DNA of 42,420 bases from Methanobacterium sp. UBA294 (GTDB lineage Archaea; Methanobacteriota; Methanobacteria; Methanobacteriales; Methanobacteriaceae), in the NCBI GenBank assembly GCA_002494495.1, contig DACB01000007.1:365194-407613 (forward strand). Reading direction: 5' to 3'. How positions within the stretch are numbered: the first letter of the stretch is position 1; each line of letters starts with the position of its first letter. Under the pieces are notes generated by a model, which did no database searches, was not told where the DNA came from, and saw nothing but the letters and a program-made list of their open reading frames with translations. Shown here in pieces: positions 1-8,382 of the stretch. The translations under genes were made by a program, and so were the position numbers.

Positions 1-108
1 GAACCGGAACCTGTTCCTGAACTAGAGTCTGTTCCTGAGCCGGAACCTGTTCCTGAACCAGAAGCTGTTCCTGAACCAGAGTCTGTTCCAAAACCGGAGT
101 CTAAACCC
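1..108 (+). repeat. 18-bp in-frame tandem repeat (EPxxVP hexapeptides)
   Basis: Six 18-bp units run from base 1 to 108, of the form GAACCGGAACCTGTTCCT with variants. The first five keep the GTTCC core and the sixth is degenerate. Units alternate between EPEP and E(L/P)ES types, which suggests duplication of a longer pair. More copies may lie to the left. Confidence 0.9.
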
Positions 109-654
109 CAACCAGAAACAGTAGAAACTACAACAGAAACTAAAGATAAAACCCCAATTTCTCGTGAAGAACTTAAGGAAAAATTGGGGAGCCCAAAAAA
201 TGATAGTGCTTCAAATGATGCAGAAACAAAAGTTCAATCAGAACCTATAGATCGTTCAAAACTCATGGAAAAATATGGTATTAAGGAGATGAACGAAGAT
301 GATGTTGATGAACTCATTGATTCTTACAGCGGCGGTTCGCTGAACGAAGACGACGTAGAAAAAATAGAATTAACTTTAATGAATAAAATAAAGAAATCCA
401 TATTTGGTATCCCAAAAATAAAGGGTACTGAGGTTATGGTTTTTTTGGATAGTGCTTCAGAAATTTCTGGGGATATAAATATCATTATAGAATATGAAAG
501 GAAGGGGCTACTTTCCCGATTAATGGGTGAATCAAAGGATATTGATAATTTAAGAAGACAAGTTATAAATATCGTGCAAATAGAAATTAAGAAGAGCTTC
601 AGAAAATTCCCCGAAATTGTAGATAAATTTAACATAAATGTGGAGATAAATTAG
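1..654 (+). CDS. Pro/Glu-repeat protein upstream of minD, 5' partial
   Basis: The reading frame is open from the first base, so the start lies outside the window. The visible 217 residues begin with hexapeptides of the type EPEPVP/EPESVP (about residues 1-36), pass through a Thr/Lys/Glu linker, and end in a globular part of about 150 residues with acidic helices, the stretch KKSIFGIPKIKG and a final helix-strand KKSFRKFPEIVDKF. No TM segment or signal peptide is visible in this part. I do not recognise the family. It ends 16 bp before a MinD-like ATPase, and the AGGAGGAGG ribosome-binding site of that gene starts at its stop codon, so the two are probably co-transcribed and may act together in cell positioning or division. 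That link is inference from order only. The repeat resembles stiff extended Pro-Glu spacers. Confidence 0.8.
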   Translation, partial: EPEPVPELESVPEPEPVPEPEAVPEPESVPKPESKPQPETVETTTETKDKTPISREELKEKLGSPKNDSASNDAETKVQSEPIDRSKLMEKYGIKEMNEDDVDELIDSYSGGSLNEDDVEKIELTLMNKIKKSIFGIPKIKGTEVMVFLDSASEISGDINIIIEYERKGLLSRLMGESKDIDNLRRQVINIVQIEIKKSFRKFPEIVDKFNINVEIN

Positions 655-670
655 GAGGAGGAATGTTAGT

Positions 671-1450
671 TTGAAAAGAGTTATTGTAGTTGCTTCTGGA
701 AAAGGAGGCGTGGGAAAAACCACGATAACTGCTAATTTAGGAGTGGCTTTGTCAACTTTTGGAGAAGAAACCTTAGTTTTAGACGCTGATGTGGCCATGG
801 CCAACCTCGAACTGATTTTAGGTATGGAAGGCAAATCAATAACCTTACACGATGTACTATCCGGTGATGCGTCAATAGAAGATGCCATATACGAAGGCCC
901 TGGTGGTTTGAAGGTTGTTCCGGCAGGAATATCTTTGGAAGGGCTGAGAAAAATAAAATTGGACAGACTAGAGGAAGCATTAGAAACAATATTACAGGAT
1001 ACGGATATTCTCTTAATAGATGCTCCTGCAGGTCTGGAAAAAGATGCACTGGCATCAATAGCCGCAGCACAAGAAATGATCTTGGTAACCACACCCGAAG
1101 TTCCATCCATAAGTGATGCTCTTAAGACCAAGATAATAGCCAATAAACTGGGAGTGGACATAATAGGGGTGGTAATTAACAGGGAACTCCACGATAAAAC
1201 GTTCTTAACCATTGAGGAAATTGAAACAATACTTGAAGTACCTGTATTGGCAGTGATTCCAGACGACCCCGAAGTAAGCAGAGCATCTGCCTTCGGAGAA
1301 CCGATAATAGTTAAAAATCCTAAATCACCCACCAGCAATGCAATAATGCAGCTGGGTGCTGATTTAATTGGTGAAAAGTACCAGCCAATTGAACCCGATA
1401 AGAAGGGTGTAATTTCCAAGTTAGTGGAAGGCCTATTGGGTCGGCGTTAA
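671..1450 (+). CDS. minD: MinD/ParA-type P-loop ATPase, first copy
   Basis: This is a 259-residue member of the SIMIBI-class MinD/ParA family. The deviant Walker A KGGVGKT lies at residues 11-17 and includes both the signature lysine (K11) and the P-loop lysine (K16). A DADVAMANLE switch follows near residue 40, and a Walker B LLIDAPAGL near residue 115. The last 14 residues (GVISKLVEGLLGRR) can form an amphipathic helix like the membrane-targeting tail of bacterial MinD. The start is TTG at 671, set by AGGAGGAGG at 653-661; the ATG at 663 is out of frame and stops after three codons. It follows the Pro/Glu-repeat gene and precedes a paralogue by 36 bp. Archaeal MinD homologues position surface machinery or have unknown roles, so the exact target here is unknown. 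Confidence 0.93.
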   Translation: MKRVIVVASGKGGVGKTTITANLGVALSTFGEETLVLDADVAMANLELILGMEGKSITLHDVLSGDASIEDAIYEGPGGLKVVPAGISLEGLRKIKLDRLEEALETILQDTDILLIDAPAGLEKDALASIAAAQEMILVTTPEVPSISDALKTKIIANKLGVDIIGVVINRELHDKTFLTIEEIETILEVPVLAVIPDDPEVSRASAFGEPIIVKNPKSPTSNAIMQLGADLIGEKYQPIEPDKKGVISKLVEGLLGRR

Positions 1451-1486
1451 AAAATTCATATAAAATAAACAACATAATAAAATACC

Positions 1487-2278
1487 ATGCCTAGATTTAT
1501 AGCCATAGCTTCTGGAAAGGGAGGAGTAGGCAGAACCTCCTTAACTTTCAATTTAGGAGTTGCCATGTCACTTTTCGGTGAGAAAGTAGTGATGCTTGAT
1601 CTGGATCTAGTCATGGCTAATCTCGATGTAATAACCGGCCTTTTAAATCCAGATGTCACTCTACACGATGTTTTGGTTCGTGATCAGTCTATAGAAGATT
1701 GTGTATACGAAATTGAAAATGATATACGGGTAATACCCACTGGTATTCACTTTGAAACCTTGAAACACATAAATCCCAACTACATCTCTTGGAACAAGAT
1801 CATCCAGGAAGGATCAGAATATGGTGAAGTGTTTTTAATGGACATCCCTGCTGGAATTAATACAAACATTTTCGATGGTCTTCCTGAAGATACGGAGGTA
1901 CTAATTTTAACTAATTCTACCATGCCCTCTGTAGCAGATGCCCTTAAATTAAAAATCTTGTTCAATGAAATGAATATTGATGTACTGGGTTTCGTTTTGA
2001 ACATGTGGTATGACGATAAATTTCTACTCACACCCAATGAGATAGAAGCTATACTGGAAGTACCACTCATAAGTACCATACCCTATGACCGGGAGCTCGA
2101 AAGAGCCCTAGCCATGGGTCGATCAGTGGTTGAAGTAAACCAATCATCACCAACCAGCAACGCCATCATGCAACTTGCGGCTGATTTATTGGGTAAGAAT
2201 TATGTGGCCATTGAACCGGACAAACAGAGCATACTGAACCGGTTGAAAAAATTCGTAGGATTGCCAGAAAGTAAATAA
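1487..2278 (+). CDS. MinD-like ATPase, second copy with altered P-loop
   Basis: This 263-residue paralogue of the preceding gene has the same length and domain order. The Walker A region reads KGGVGRTS: the signature lysine (K11) is kept, but the P-loop lysine at residue 16 is arginine. The switch (DLDLVMANLD), the Walker B-like MDIPAGI and the motif SSPTSNAIMQLAADLLG match the first copy. The C-terminus (SILNRLKKFVGLP) could again be an amphipathic membrane helix. The ATG at 1487 lies 36 bp after the first copy and has no clear ribosome-binding site. The pair probably arose by tandem duplication. If the arginine weakens hydrolysis, this copy may bind nucleotide or partner without cycling; that is inference. 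Confidence 0.9.
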   Translation: MPRFIAIASGKGGVGRTSLTFNLGVAMSLFGEKVVMLDLDLVMANLDVITGLLNPDVTLHDVLVRDQSIEDCVYEIENDIRVIPTGIHFETLKHINPNYISWNKIIQEGSEYGEVFLMDIPAGINTNIFDGLPEDTEVLILTNSTMPSVADALKLKILFNEMNIDVLGFVLNMWYDDKFLLTPNEIEAILEVPLISTIPYDRELERALAMGRSVVEVNQSSPTSNAIMQLAADLLGKNYVAIEPDKQSILNRLKKFVGLPESK

Positions 2279-2284
2279 CAACTA

Positions 2285-2299
2285 TTTTTTATCTTTATT
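2285..2299 (+). terminator. T-rich termination site after the minD pair
   Basis: A T6 run followed by ATCTTTATTTAT begins 6 bp after the stop codon. This fits factor-independent oligo-T termination in archaea, without a hairpin. Confidence 0.45.
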
Positions 2300-2370
2300 T
2301 ATAATTAATCTTTATTTAAAATTGATTTGATTTGTCTAGTATTTCAATATATAAAATATCATGATCTGAT

Positions 2371-3258
2371 ATGATAAATACAAATCCACCAGAAGTAGCT
2401 GCCTTGGGAACATGCAATATCGATTTTATAATGAAAGTACCCCGTTTTAGCGGAGCAGATGATGAAGTAGATGTAGAAGAAATCAAGATATCTCTGGGAG
2501 GTTCAGCATCCAACTTCGCAATCGGACTCTCCAGAACAGGTGTTGATGTAGGGATAATCGCCAGAATAGGTGATGATTCATATGGGGAGTTTGCCAAGTT
2601 AAAATTAGAGGAAGAAAGAATTATTACAGATAGGCTCCTAAAGATACCTGGATCAACTGGTATGACTTTTATAGCAGTTGATGATGATGATGGTGAAAGA
2701 TCCATATACACATCCATGAATGCCAATGCCAAATTCAAGCTGGAAAAGAAAGATATTGATTACATCCGGGGTTCCAGGTTATTACACGTAACGGGAATGT
2801 ACAAAGAAGTGGTAGAAGAGGCAATTAAACATGCAAATCATATTTCACTCAATCCCGGAACTGTACTATCCTCATACGGAATAGATGACTTAAAGGATAT
2901 TATCCAAAAAGCAGATGTTTTATTTTTAAATAAAAAAGAAGTATCTATCTTAACAGGGAAAGGTTTCCATGAGGGTGCAAATGATCTGGTGGATATGGGG
3001 GTCCCCATGGTAGTTGTAACCTGTGGTAAGCAGGGAGCGCGCCTTTACACCCGTGATGAAGTGATATACTCCCCCACATCCAGGGTAGAAACATTGGACA
3101 CCACTGGAGCAGGGGATGTCTTTGCAGCGGGATTTATATCAGGCTATATTAAGAACAAAGAACTAAATAAGTGTTTACAGAGGGGAAATCAACTGGCATG
3201 TAACTGTGTTACCAATTTAGGTGCGGTTAATATACATCACTCTGATTTAGAACATTAA
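2371..3258 (+). CDS. PfkB-family sugar/nucleoside kinase
   Basis: This is a 295-residue cytosolic kinase of the ribokinase/PfkB family. The N-terminal substrate region carries LGGSASNFA (about residues 42-50). NKKE at 187-190 is the NxxE magnesium motif, and DTTGAGDVFAAGF (243-255) contains the anion hole and the catalytic Asp249. It transfers phosphate from ATP to a sugar or nucleoside hydroxyl. The family signature does not fix the substrate; methanogen members include nucleoside kinases. The ATG at 2371 is chosen because an ATG at 2360 stops after two codons. It is convergent with the TatD-like gene and appears monocistronic. Confidence 0.9.
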   Translation: MINTNPPEVAALGTCNIDFIMKVPRFSGADDEVDVEEIKISLGGSASNFAIGLSRTGVDVGIIARIGDDSYGEFAKLKLEEERIITDRLLKIPGSTGMTFIAVDDDDGERSIYTSMNANAKFKLEKKDIDYIRGSRLLHVTGMYKEVVEEAIKHANHISLNPGTVLSSYGIDDLKDIIQKADVLFLNKKEVSILTGKGFHEGANDLVDMGVPMVVVTCGKQGARLYTRDEVIYSPTSRVETLDTTGAGDVFAAGFISGYIKNKELNKCLQRGNQLACNCVTNLGAVNIHHSDLEH

Positions 3259-3315
3259 ACCACCCTGATTTAATCAAACCATCTATTTAAACTAAAATAA
3301 TCGATTATAAAATAT

Positions 3316-4071
3316 TCAAAATCCAAAGAACTGTGAAACGTTCATCATTGACACTTTTTTTACATCTGAATCATTAAACCCGGCCAGTTTCATTTCAAGG
3401 GCAGCTTTTGGTACAGATAATGGATCGGATGGTGAAGAACTTATATCACTGTTTAGTGCAAATCCTTTGGTGCCATAATCCACCAGGAGTTTAACTGCTT
3501 CCAGGGGTGTCATCTTCTGGGGCTGTACTGTGATACCCCGCAATCCTTTAAAATCAACTACCAAGTCAATTATGGAATTGTCCACATGATCAATCTGGAC
3601 CTGGGATTGGTTTATATGGGCATCGATGATGGATAAAGATTCTCTAGCCACTTCTCTCTTGTTTGTTCGGGGAGTGTGTACTATAACCTTCATACCCAAT
3701 TCATCTGCAAGTTTAAGCTGTTTTATGAAGATTGTTTTCTCATTTTCTGCAGTAGTCTCCAAGCCTATCTCTCCAATGGCAACCACTTGATCATCTGCAA
3801 GCAGGGATGGTAACTCGTCAAGGACTATCTGATAATCGGGGGATATGCTCCGGGGATGGATTCCAACAGCACTGTAGAGCATCAGGCCACAATCTGCTGC
3901 TCTTTTAAAGTCATTATTTAAGATACGGTGGATATGATCTAAAACAACTGCTGAGGTGCTCATTCTCATTGGATCATGTGCACAAGTTATAGCTGCTTCT
4001 ATTCCAGCTACTGCCATAGATTTAAAATCCTCGTAAGGCCTGCAGTCTGCATGTATATGTCCATCTATCAT
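3316..4071 (-). CDS. TatD-type metal-dependent hydrolase
   Basis: This is an amidohydrolase-superfamily TIM barrel of the TatD-related type, 251 residues from the chosen start. Visible metal-site motifs are HIHAD (residues 5-9), VGIHPRS, GEIGLE, VHTPR and DHVDNS. Relatives are metal-dependent nucleases or phosphoesterases, and the substrate of this archaeal branch is not known to me. The frame opens at a GTG (4080), but that GTG is the middle of AGTGATC, a good match to the archaeal ribosome-binding site. The ATG at 4071, four bases downstream of GTGATC, is therefore preferred. It lies 34 bp beyond the VOC-fold gene on the same strand and may share its transcript. Confidence 0.87.
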   Translation of the reverse strand: MIDGHIHADCRPYEDFKSMAVAGIEAAITCAHDPMRMSTSAVVLDHIHRILNNDFKRAADCGLMLYSAVGIHPRSISPDYQIVLDELPSLLADDQVVAIGEIGLETTAENEKTIFIKQLKLADELGMKVIVHTPRTNKREVARESLSIIDAHINQSQVQIDHVDNSIIDLVVDFKGLRGITVQPQKMTPLEAVKLLVDYGTKGFALNSDISSSPSDPLSVPKAALEMKLAGFNDSDVKKVSMMNVSQFFGF

Positions 4072-4105
4072 TTTGATCACTTGAATTAAATTTCAAACTA
4101 TTAAA

Positions 4106-4456
4106 TTAACTGTGTTGAATTATCGCTATTTTGACTCCATTAGGGTCTTCTATGAAGGCTAATTTTCCAACTGTTATGGTTATTGGTTCCATTGTGACTT
4201 TGGCGCCTTTATCTTTGAGCTTTCTAACTGTGGCGTTTATGTCTTCCACATCAAATCCAAATGTATATAAGCCGGGTTCATTATCTGCATTTTCTATGAG
4301 TTCTATCATAGTTTCCCCTTCTCCCTTGAGTAACGTGATTCTGAGTCCCGGGAGGGGATTGTGCTGACTATCAACTTCGAACCCCATTAATTCTGTGTAA
4401 AATTTTATAGACTCCTCCATATCACCAACTATTATAGTAGTATATTTAATTTTCAT
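4106..4456 (-). CDS. VOC/glyoxalase-fold protein
   Basis: This is a single-domain protein of 116 residues from the vicinal-oxygen-chelate superfamily, with two beta-alpha-beta-beta-beta modules. It starts MKIKYTTIIVGDMEESIKFY, typical of glyoxalase/dioxygenase-like proteins, and ends AFIEDPNGVKIAIIQ, the usual DPxG strand. Candidate metal ligands are Glu in MIELIEN and Glu in FIEDP. The ribosome-binding site GGAGGGTAAT lies directly before the ATG. The reaction cannot be told from the sequence; a lyase, epimerase or binding role is possible. The TatD-type gene lies downstream. Confidence 0.87.
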   Translation of the reverse strand: MKIKYTTIIVGDMEESIKFYTELMGFEVDSQHNPLPGLRITLLKGEGETMIELIENADNEPGLYTFGFDVEDINATVRKLKDKGAKVTMEPITITVGKLAFIEDPNGVKIAIIQHS

Positions 4457-4742
4457 ATTATTACCCTCCAGATTTCGTCTAAGATAGATTGTGTTTTATG
4501 AGGTTAAAAATTTTAATATCACATAAGATAATTTGAAAGAATTTGATCAGGAATGTTATGAAAATGGCAAATAAAGCTACCATTAAATATCTAAAAAACC
4601 TAATATCTATGATATCTTTAAAAAACTAATATTAATAGCTTAATAGCCAAAAAAAGCATGATTACTAGTGGGAACTGACACCCACCAAATGATCATAGTT
4701 AGAATACAATTAGAAGCACTGATTTATAAAATAAAAATTAGA
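4457..4742. other. Intergenic region, no gene seen
   Basis: This 286-bp AT-rich spacer separates the VOC-fold gene and glyS, both on the minus strand. It must hold the VOC gene promoter. A small hairpin GTGGG-AACTGACA-CCCAC (4669-4686) is the only structure I see, and I find no tRNA or conserved RNA. Confidence 0.5.
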
Positions 4743-6467
4743 TTATATCAACTCTTCAAATTTTATTTCCAGATTAATTAAACACTTAAGGGTTTTGTAC
4801 ACATCTTTAATGGGTATCCTAACCTGTTTTGAATTGTCCCGGTTTCTGATGGTCACTGTATCGTCCTCAAGAGTATCATGATCCACTGTCACAGCAAATG
4901 GGATACCTATCTCATCTGAACGTGCGTAGCGCCTACCGATGGTACCTGACGTGTCATATTCTGCAATAATACCATTTTTTCTTAAGTTATCATGGATTTC
5001 TCGGGCTACACTGTTGAGTGCATCCTTATTTACCAGTGGCAGGATGTTCACCTCCACCGGGGCTATATTGGCTGGTAGTTTCAGGATAGTCCTGTCATCA
5101 TCCTCCTGGTAGCAGTGGAGGAGTACAGAGTAGATTATACGATCTATGCCGAAGGAGGGTTCTATAACGTGCGGGAAGATTTTTTCTCCACGTATTGTTT
5201 CTTCTACCTCCTGGAAATCCATAAAATCCCGGGTAAGTAAGTGTGTTTTACCATTAACCTCTAAACTGTATTCACCATTTGCGTCTATGGATTCTTTAAC
5301 CTGGGATGCGTCCATATCTTTCAGAGCTTCTATTATCTTTGGTGCGTCACCCTTAAATTGTGGACCAAATTTGCTCATGTTTGGCTTGACCTGGAGCATT
5401 TTAACCTGTTTGGGCTCTGGATATTCAATGAAAACCCGTAAATCTTCTTTACTGTACTGGTTATGTGATTTCAGGTCGAAGTCAGTCCGATCGGCGATGC
5501 CTATTATCTCGATCCAGTCATACTTATCAGTTTCTACTTCCACATCCCAACAATCAATGGCGTAATGAGCCATCTCAGAGGTTAGGTGTTGTCTTAACCT
5601 TATAACATTATCAGGTATTCCCAGATCCTTCAGGAAACGGAGGGCCAGGCATAACTGGTATGTGAGCATTTCACTGGCTATTACGCCCTTATCCAATGAT
5701 TCCTGGGCGGTTAGTTTTACAGGTTCCTTACCCTGTTCCTGGCATTCTTGGGAGTACAGGTTAAGTATATCATCAGATACATCTGCAAAGCGAGGGTGGG
5801 TTTTATCCCTTGGGTCGGTGAAGATTTCTGCCTCCGCCTGTGTGAACTCCCGGAGTCGGATAACACCCTGGCGGGGTGATATCTCGTTACGATATGCCTT
5901 ACCGAGCTGAACCACACCGAAGGGTAATTTACCCCGGTTAAATCTCAGTAACCTCTTGAAGGGTATGAATATTCCCTGTGCAGTTTCTGGGCGTAGATAT
6001 CCTGTTTTTTTACCTTTAGATCCAATTATGGTCTGGAACATCAGGTTGTAACTCCATACATGTGTGAGATGGCCGCTGCAGTGGGGGCACATGAGCTTTT
6101 CTTCTGACAGAATTTGTGATAGTTCATCATTTGGCAGGCCTTCCACGTCCTTTCCAGTAGCATCGTTTATTATATGATCTGCCCGGAAAACGTTTAAACA
6201 ATCCTTACATTCTGTTAGTGGATCCGTGAAGTGGTCTACATGTCCGGAGGCTTTAAGGGCTTCCTCAGGCATTATAGTTGGTGATTCAATCTCATAGTAG
6301 CCCTCCCCAACTACGTAGTATTCACGCCATTTCTGCATGATATTATTTTTTAGTGTGCCACCTAAGGGGCCATAATCATAGAATCCCGCCACACCGGAGT
6401 ATATTTCAAATGAAGACCATAAGAATCCTCTTTTTTTTGCGATATTCATTACATCATCATTTTTCAC
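4743..6467 (-). CDS. glyS: Glycyl-tRNA synthetase, archaeal/eukaryotic dimeric type
   Basis: This class II aminoacyl-tRNA synthetase (574 residues) charges tRNA-Gly with glycine. The N-terminus (KKRGFLWSSFEIYSGVAGF) is typical of the single-chain glycyl enzyme. CKDC and CPHCSGH suggest a zinc insertion near residues 80-125. Motif 2 is YRNEISPRQG followed by RLREFTQAEAEIF, and motif 3 is EPSFGIDRIIYSVLLH. The last 100 residues form the anticodon-binding domain (NIAPVEVNILPLV). The start is GTG at 6467 behind AGAGATGAT, and MNIAKKRG six codons later is the alternative. It is separated from dcd by 153 bp containing palindromic repeats, so it probably has its own promoter. Confidence 0.96.
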   Translation of the reverse strand: MKNDDVMNIAKKRGFLWSSFEIYSGVAGFYDYGPLGGTLKNNIMQKWREYYVVGEGYYEIESPTIMPEEALKASGHVDHFTDPLTECKDCLNVFRADHIINDATGKDVEGLPNDELSQILSEEKLMCPHCSGHLTHVWSYNLMFQTIIGSKGKKTGYLRPETAQGIFIPFKRLLRFNRGKLPFGVVQLGKAYRNEISPRQGVIRLREFTQAEAEIFTDPRDKTHPRFADVSDDILNLYSQECQEQGKEPVKLTAQESLDKGVIASEMLTYQLCLALRFLKDLGIPDNVIRLRQHLTSEMAHYAIDCWDVEVETDKYDWIEIIGIADRTDFDLKSHNQYSKEDLRVFIEYPEPKQVKMLQVKPNMSKFGPQFKGDAPKIIEALKDMDASQVKESIDANGEYSLEVNGKTHLLTRDFMDFQEVEETIRGEKIFPHVIEPSFGIDRIIYSVLLHCYQEDDDRTILKLPANIAPVEVNILPLVNKDALNSVAREIHDNLRKNGIIAEYDTSGTIGRRYARSDEIGIPFAVTVDHDTLEDDTVTIRNRDNSKQVRIPIKDVYKTLKCLINLEIKFEELI

Positions 6468-6518
6468 AGAATCATCTCTTTAAAAATTAAGGTAGTAAAT
6501 TAAGATAAGTGTAATTTA

Positions 6519-6538
6519 TGTACATAATTTCTTGTACA
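6519..6538 (-). promoter_or_regulatory. Pair of TGTACA boxes in the glyS leader
   Basis: TGTACA occurs at 6519-6524 and 6533-6538, 14 bp apart and 52-72 bp upstream of the glyS start. In Methanothermobacter the tryptophan regulator TrpY binds TGTACA boxes. Regulation of glyS by such a protein is only a possibility. Confidence 0.3.
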
Positions 6539-6576
6539 GAATTTCTCTAACTGTATAGTGCATAACTTATTTTAAG

Positions 6577-6612
6577 TTTTTCAATTGATCAACCTTTTTC
6601 AATTGATCAACC
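6577..6612. repeat. Two tandem 18-bp copies with nested palindromes
   Basis: The 18-mer TTTTTCAATTGATCAACC occurs twice without mismatch at 6577-6594 and 6595-6612. Each copy holds two overlapping 8-bp palindromes, TCAATTGA and TTGATCAA. The pair lies 8 bp beyond the dcd stop codon and about 110-145 bp upstream of glyS, where an operator would be expected. Confidence 0.75.
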
Positions 6613-6620
6613 AAAATATA

Positions 6621-7235
6621 TTATTTTACCAGTTTGATCTGTCTGAACCGGTTTCTAATCTCATAGTCCTGTTTGATCTTACTGGAGATAGGACGTTCCT
6701 GTCCCATGTATTTACTGTCACGGTCGGGATGACCATATGGTTTCTCTGATGGGGAGGTCATGGTTTCAAATACGATTTGACACACCCGCTGGCCCGTGTA
6801 AAGTGCCACGGGCATTTTTCCTATGTTTGAAATTTCCAGAGTTATCTTACCATGGAATCCTGGGTCTATGTAACCCGCGGTTACATGCATGGTTATACCT
6901 AACCTGCCCATGGATGAACGTCCTTCAACACGTGCCACCAGATCTCCAGGTAACTTAACTGTTTCATATGTGGTGGCCAGGGCAAATTCACTGGGGTGGA
7001 TTATAAAGGGTTCACCATCCTCAAGGTAGAAAGATTCCATGTAAGATTCTAGGTCTCCAGGGTCCATGGGGTCGATAACTGGTTTACGTATAATTTTAAA
7101 ACTTTTAAATTCATTACCTATCCTTAAATCAACTGATGATGGCTGTATCTGAACATCAGGATCATCAAGAGGATGAATAACGATTTTACCCTTCTCTAAA
7201 TGTTCTTTAATATCATTGTCACTTAATATGGCCAT
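6621..7235 (-). CDS. dcd: dCTP deaminase, probably bifunctional dCTP deaminase/dUTPase
   Basis: This is a trimeric nucleotide-pool enzyme of the dUTPase fold, 204 residues from the chosen start. It converts dCTP toward dUMP or dUTP for dTMP synthesis and keeps dUTP low. Visible motifs are QPSSVDLRIG, VEGRSSMGRLGI and VTAGYIDPGFHGKITLEISN, which contains the expected catalytic glutamate. Archaeal proteins of this length include bifunctional deaminase-diphosphatases such as that of Methanocaldococcus, but which activity applies here is inference. The frame extends upstream to 7322, yet MAILSDND at 7235, preceded by GAGGGAAAAA, matches the family N-terminus. The start overlaps the DUF1512 gene by 17 bp, so translation is probably coupled. 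Confidence 0.93.
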   Translation of the reverse strand: MAILSDNDIKEHLEKGKIVIHPLDDPDVQIQPSSVDLRIGNEFKSFKIIRKPVIDPMDPGDLESYMESFYLEDGEPFIIHPSEFALATTYETVKLPGDLVARVEGRSSMGRLGITMHVTAGYIDPGFHGKITLEISNIGKMPVALYTGQRVCQIVFETMTSPSEKPYGHPDRDSKYMGQERPISSKIKQDYEIRNRFRQIKLVK

Positions 7236-8370
7236 TTTTTCCCTCTTGGTTTTCATTTTTAATTTTAATGGATGATGGATTCTGGATGGTGTTGGGAAGG
7301 CCGCAGCTATTTCCCACTCCAACTAGGAGAACCTTTGAACCCTCTTTGGATCTTAAAATTGAATTTTCTACCACGGGTATGGTTTTAACCGCGGCATCCC
7401 GAATTTTACGGGTTAATGGGCTGACCGCTTCTTCAGAACTCATCTTAACGATAATGGCATCCAACTGGAGATCCTGATCCACTAATTTTTCCTCAATCTC
7501 CCAGCGGTCCACACCAGGACCTCCTATTACCAAACCGATGCCCTGGGCAATGATACCCGTTTCCTCGCCCTCCAGTTTAGCTGCTGCATCTACGGTTATA
7601 ATTCTATTTATATCTTCATCATCTATAATCGCGTTTATGGTTTTACCTACTTTACCCACACGTGCTCCTGGACCTTTTGCACGCGCCATAATCACTTTCC
7701 TACCCAGATATTCTCTTTTAGCTATCACCATTTCTCCTTGTTCTTGTAGCTCTCCTGGATGTTCTGATTCCATCATCATCCCCAAAACCAGAGGTCCTAA
7801 GCCATCACCAATTGGTTTTCCTTGAGAGAAGGCTTCAACTCCTTCAAACTGTGCTTTAACTATTTGCATGATTAAAGGAAGGCTCATCTGCAGCATCAAA
7901 AGCAGCTGTAAGTTACCAGTTTTCCTGAAAAGTTCTAGATTATGCCTGACCTGCTTGGCTACGTTGTTGATTCCCAAGGTAGCTTTAAGGGTCATGATTA
8001 TGTTTGATTTCCATTCTTCATCAGCTTCTGGCGCTAGTTTCTCCGCCATGTATTTGAAGTTTTCATCACTCATCTCCAGAATCTTGTCCAGCTTACGAAC
8101 AATCCCACCGGGATCAAGACCCACAGGTTGTATAATAAAAAATTCCATGAAATTTTTCACGGCATCCTCTTGATCTTCAAGTGGTTTATCCTTATTACTG
8201 GAGATCTTAATCAATATGTTCTGACCCTTTATCACCATGTTTTCTAATTCTGATACTGACCTGTTAACACTGTTTATGATCCTTCTCCGGACAATAACAG
8301 GAACAAATAGTACGAGCAGTATCACTGCTAATATACCTATTATCTCCAAGGCGCTTAAACCGAATACCAT
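7219..8370 (-). CDS. DUF1512 family archaeal membrane-anchored protein
   Basis: The protein has 383 residues. An N-terminal TM helix (about residues 7-28, ALEIIGILAVILLVLFVPVIV) is followed by RRR and a large soluble part facing the cytoplasm by the positive-inside rule. The middle contains KGPGARVGKVGKTINAIIDDEDINRIITVDAAAKLEGE, and the C-terminal third contains VIGGPGVDRWEIEE and KVLLVGVGNSCGLPNTI. These look like a conserved Gly-rich fold, possibly ligand-binding. I recognise this as the uncharacterised archaeal DUF1512 family and know no function. It lies 12 bp after the RNA methyltransferase and overlaps dcd by 17 bp, which indicates one operon. Confidence 0.85.
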   Translation of the reverse strand: MVFGLSALEIIGILAVILLVLFVPVIVRRRIINSVNRSVSELENMVIKGQNILIKISSNKDKPLEDQEDAVKNFMEFFIIQPVGLDPGGIVRKLDKILEMSDENFKYMAEKLAPEADEEWKSNIIMTLKATLGINNVAKQVRHNLELFRKTGNLQLLLMLQMSLPLIMQIVKAQFEGVEAFSQGKPIGDGLGPLVLGMMMESEHPGELQEQGEMVIAKREYLGRKVIMARAKGPGARVGKVGKTINAIIDDEDINRIITVDAAAKLEGEETGIIAQGIGLVIGGPGVDRWEIEEKLVDQDLQLDAIIVKMSSEEAVSPLTRKIRDAAVKTIPVVENSILRSKEGSKVLLVGVGNSCGLPNTIQNPSSIKIKNENQEGKNGHIK

Positions 8371-8382
8371 TGTTTAACCATT

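Noticed and set aside
550..1419. Long minus-strand frame of 289 codons over the first minD gene
   Set aside because: It is the antisense of a clear MinD gene, has low-complexity Ser/Ile-rich translation and no ribosome-binding site.
4669..4686. Small hairpin GTGGG/CCCAC as a possible RNA element
   Set aside because: Five-base arms with an 8-base loop are too weak, and no T tract or conserved motif accompanies it.
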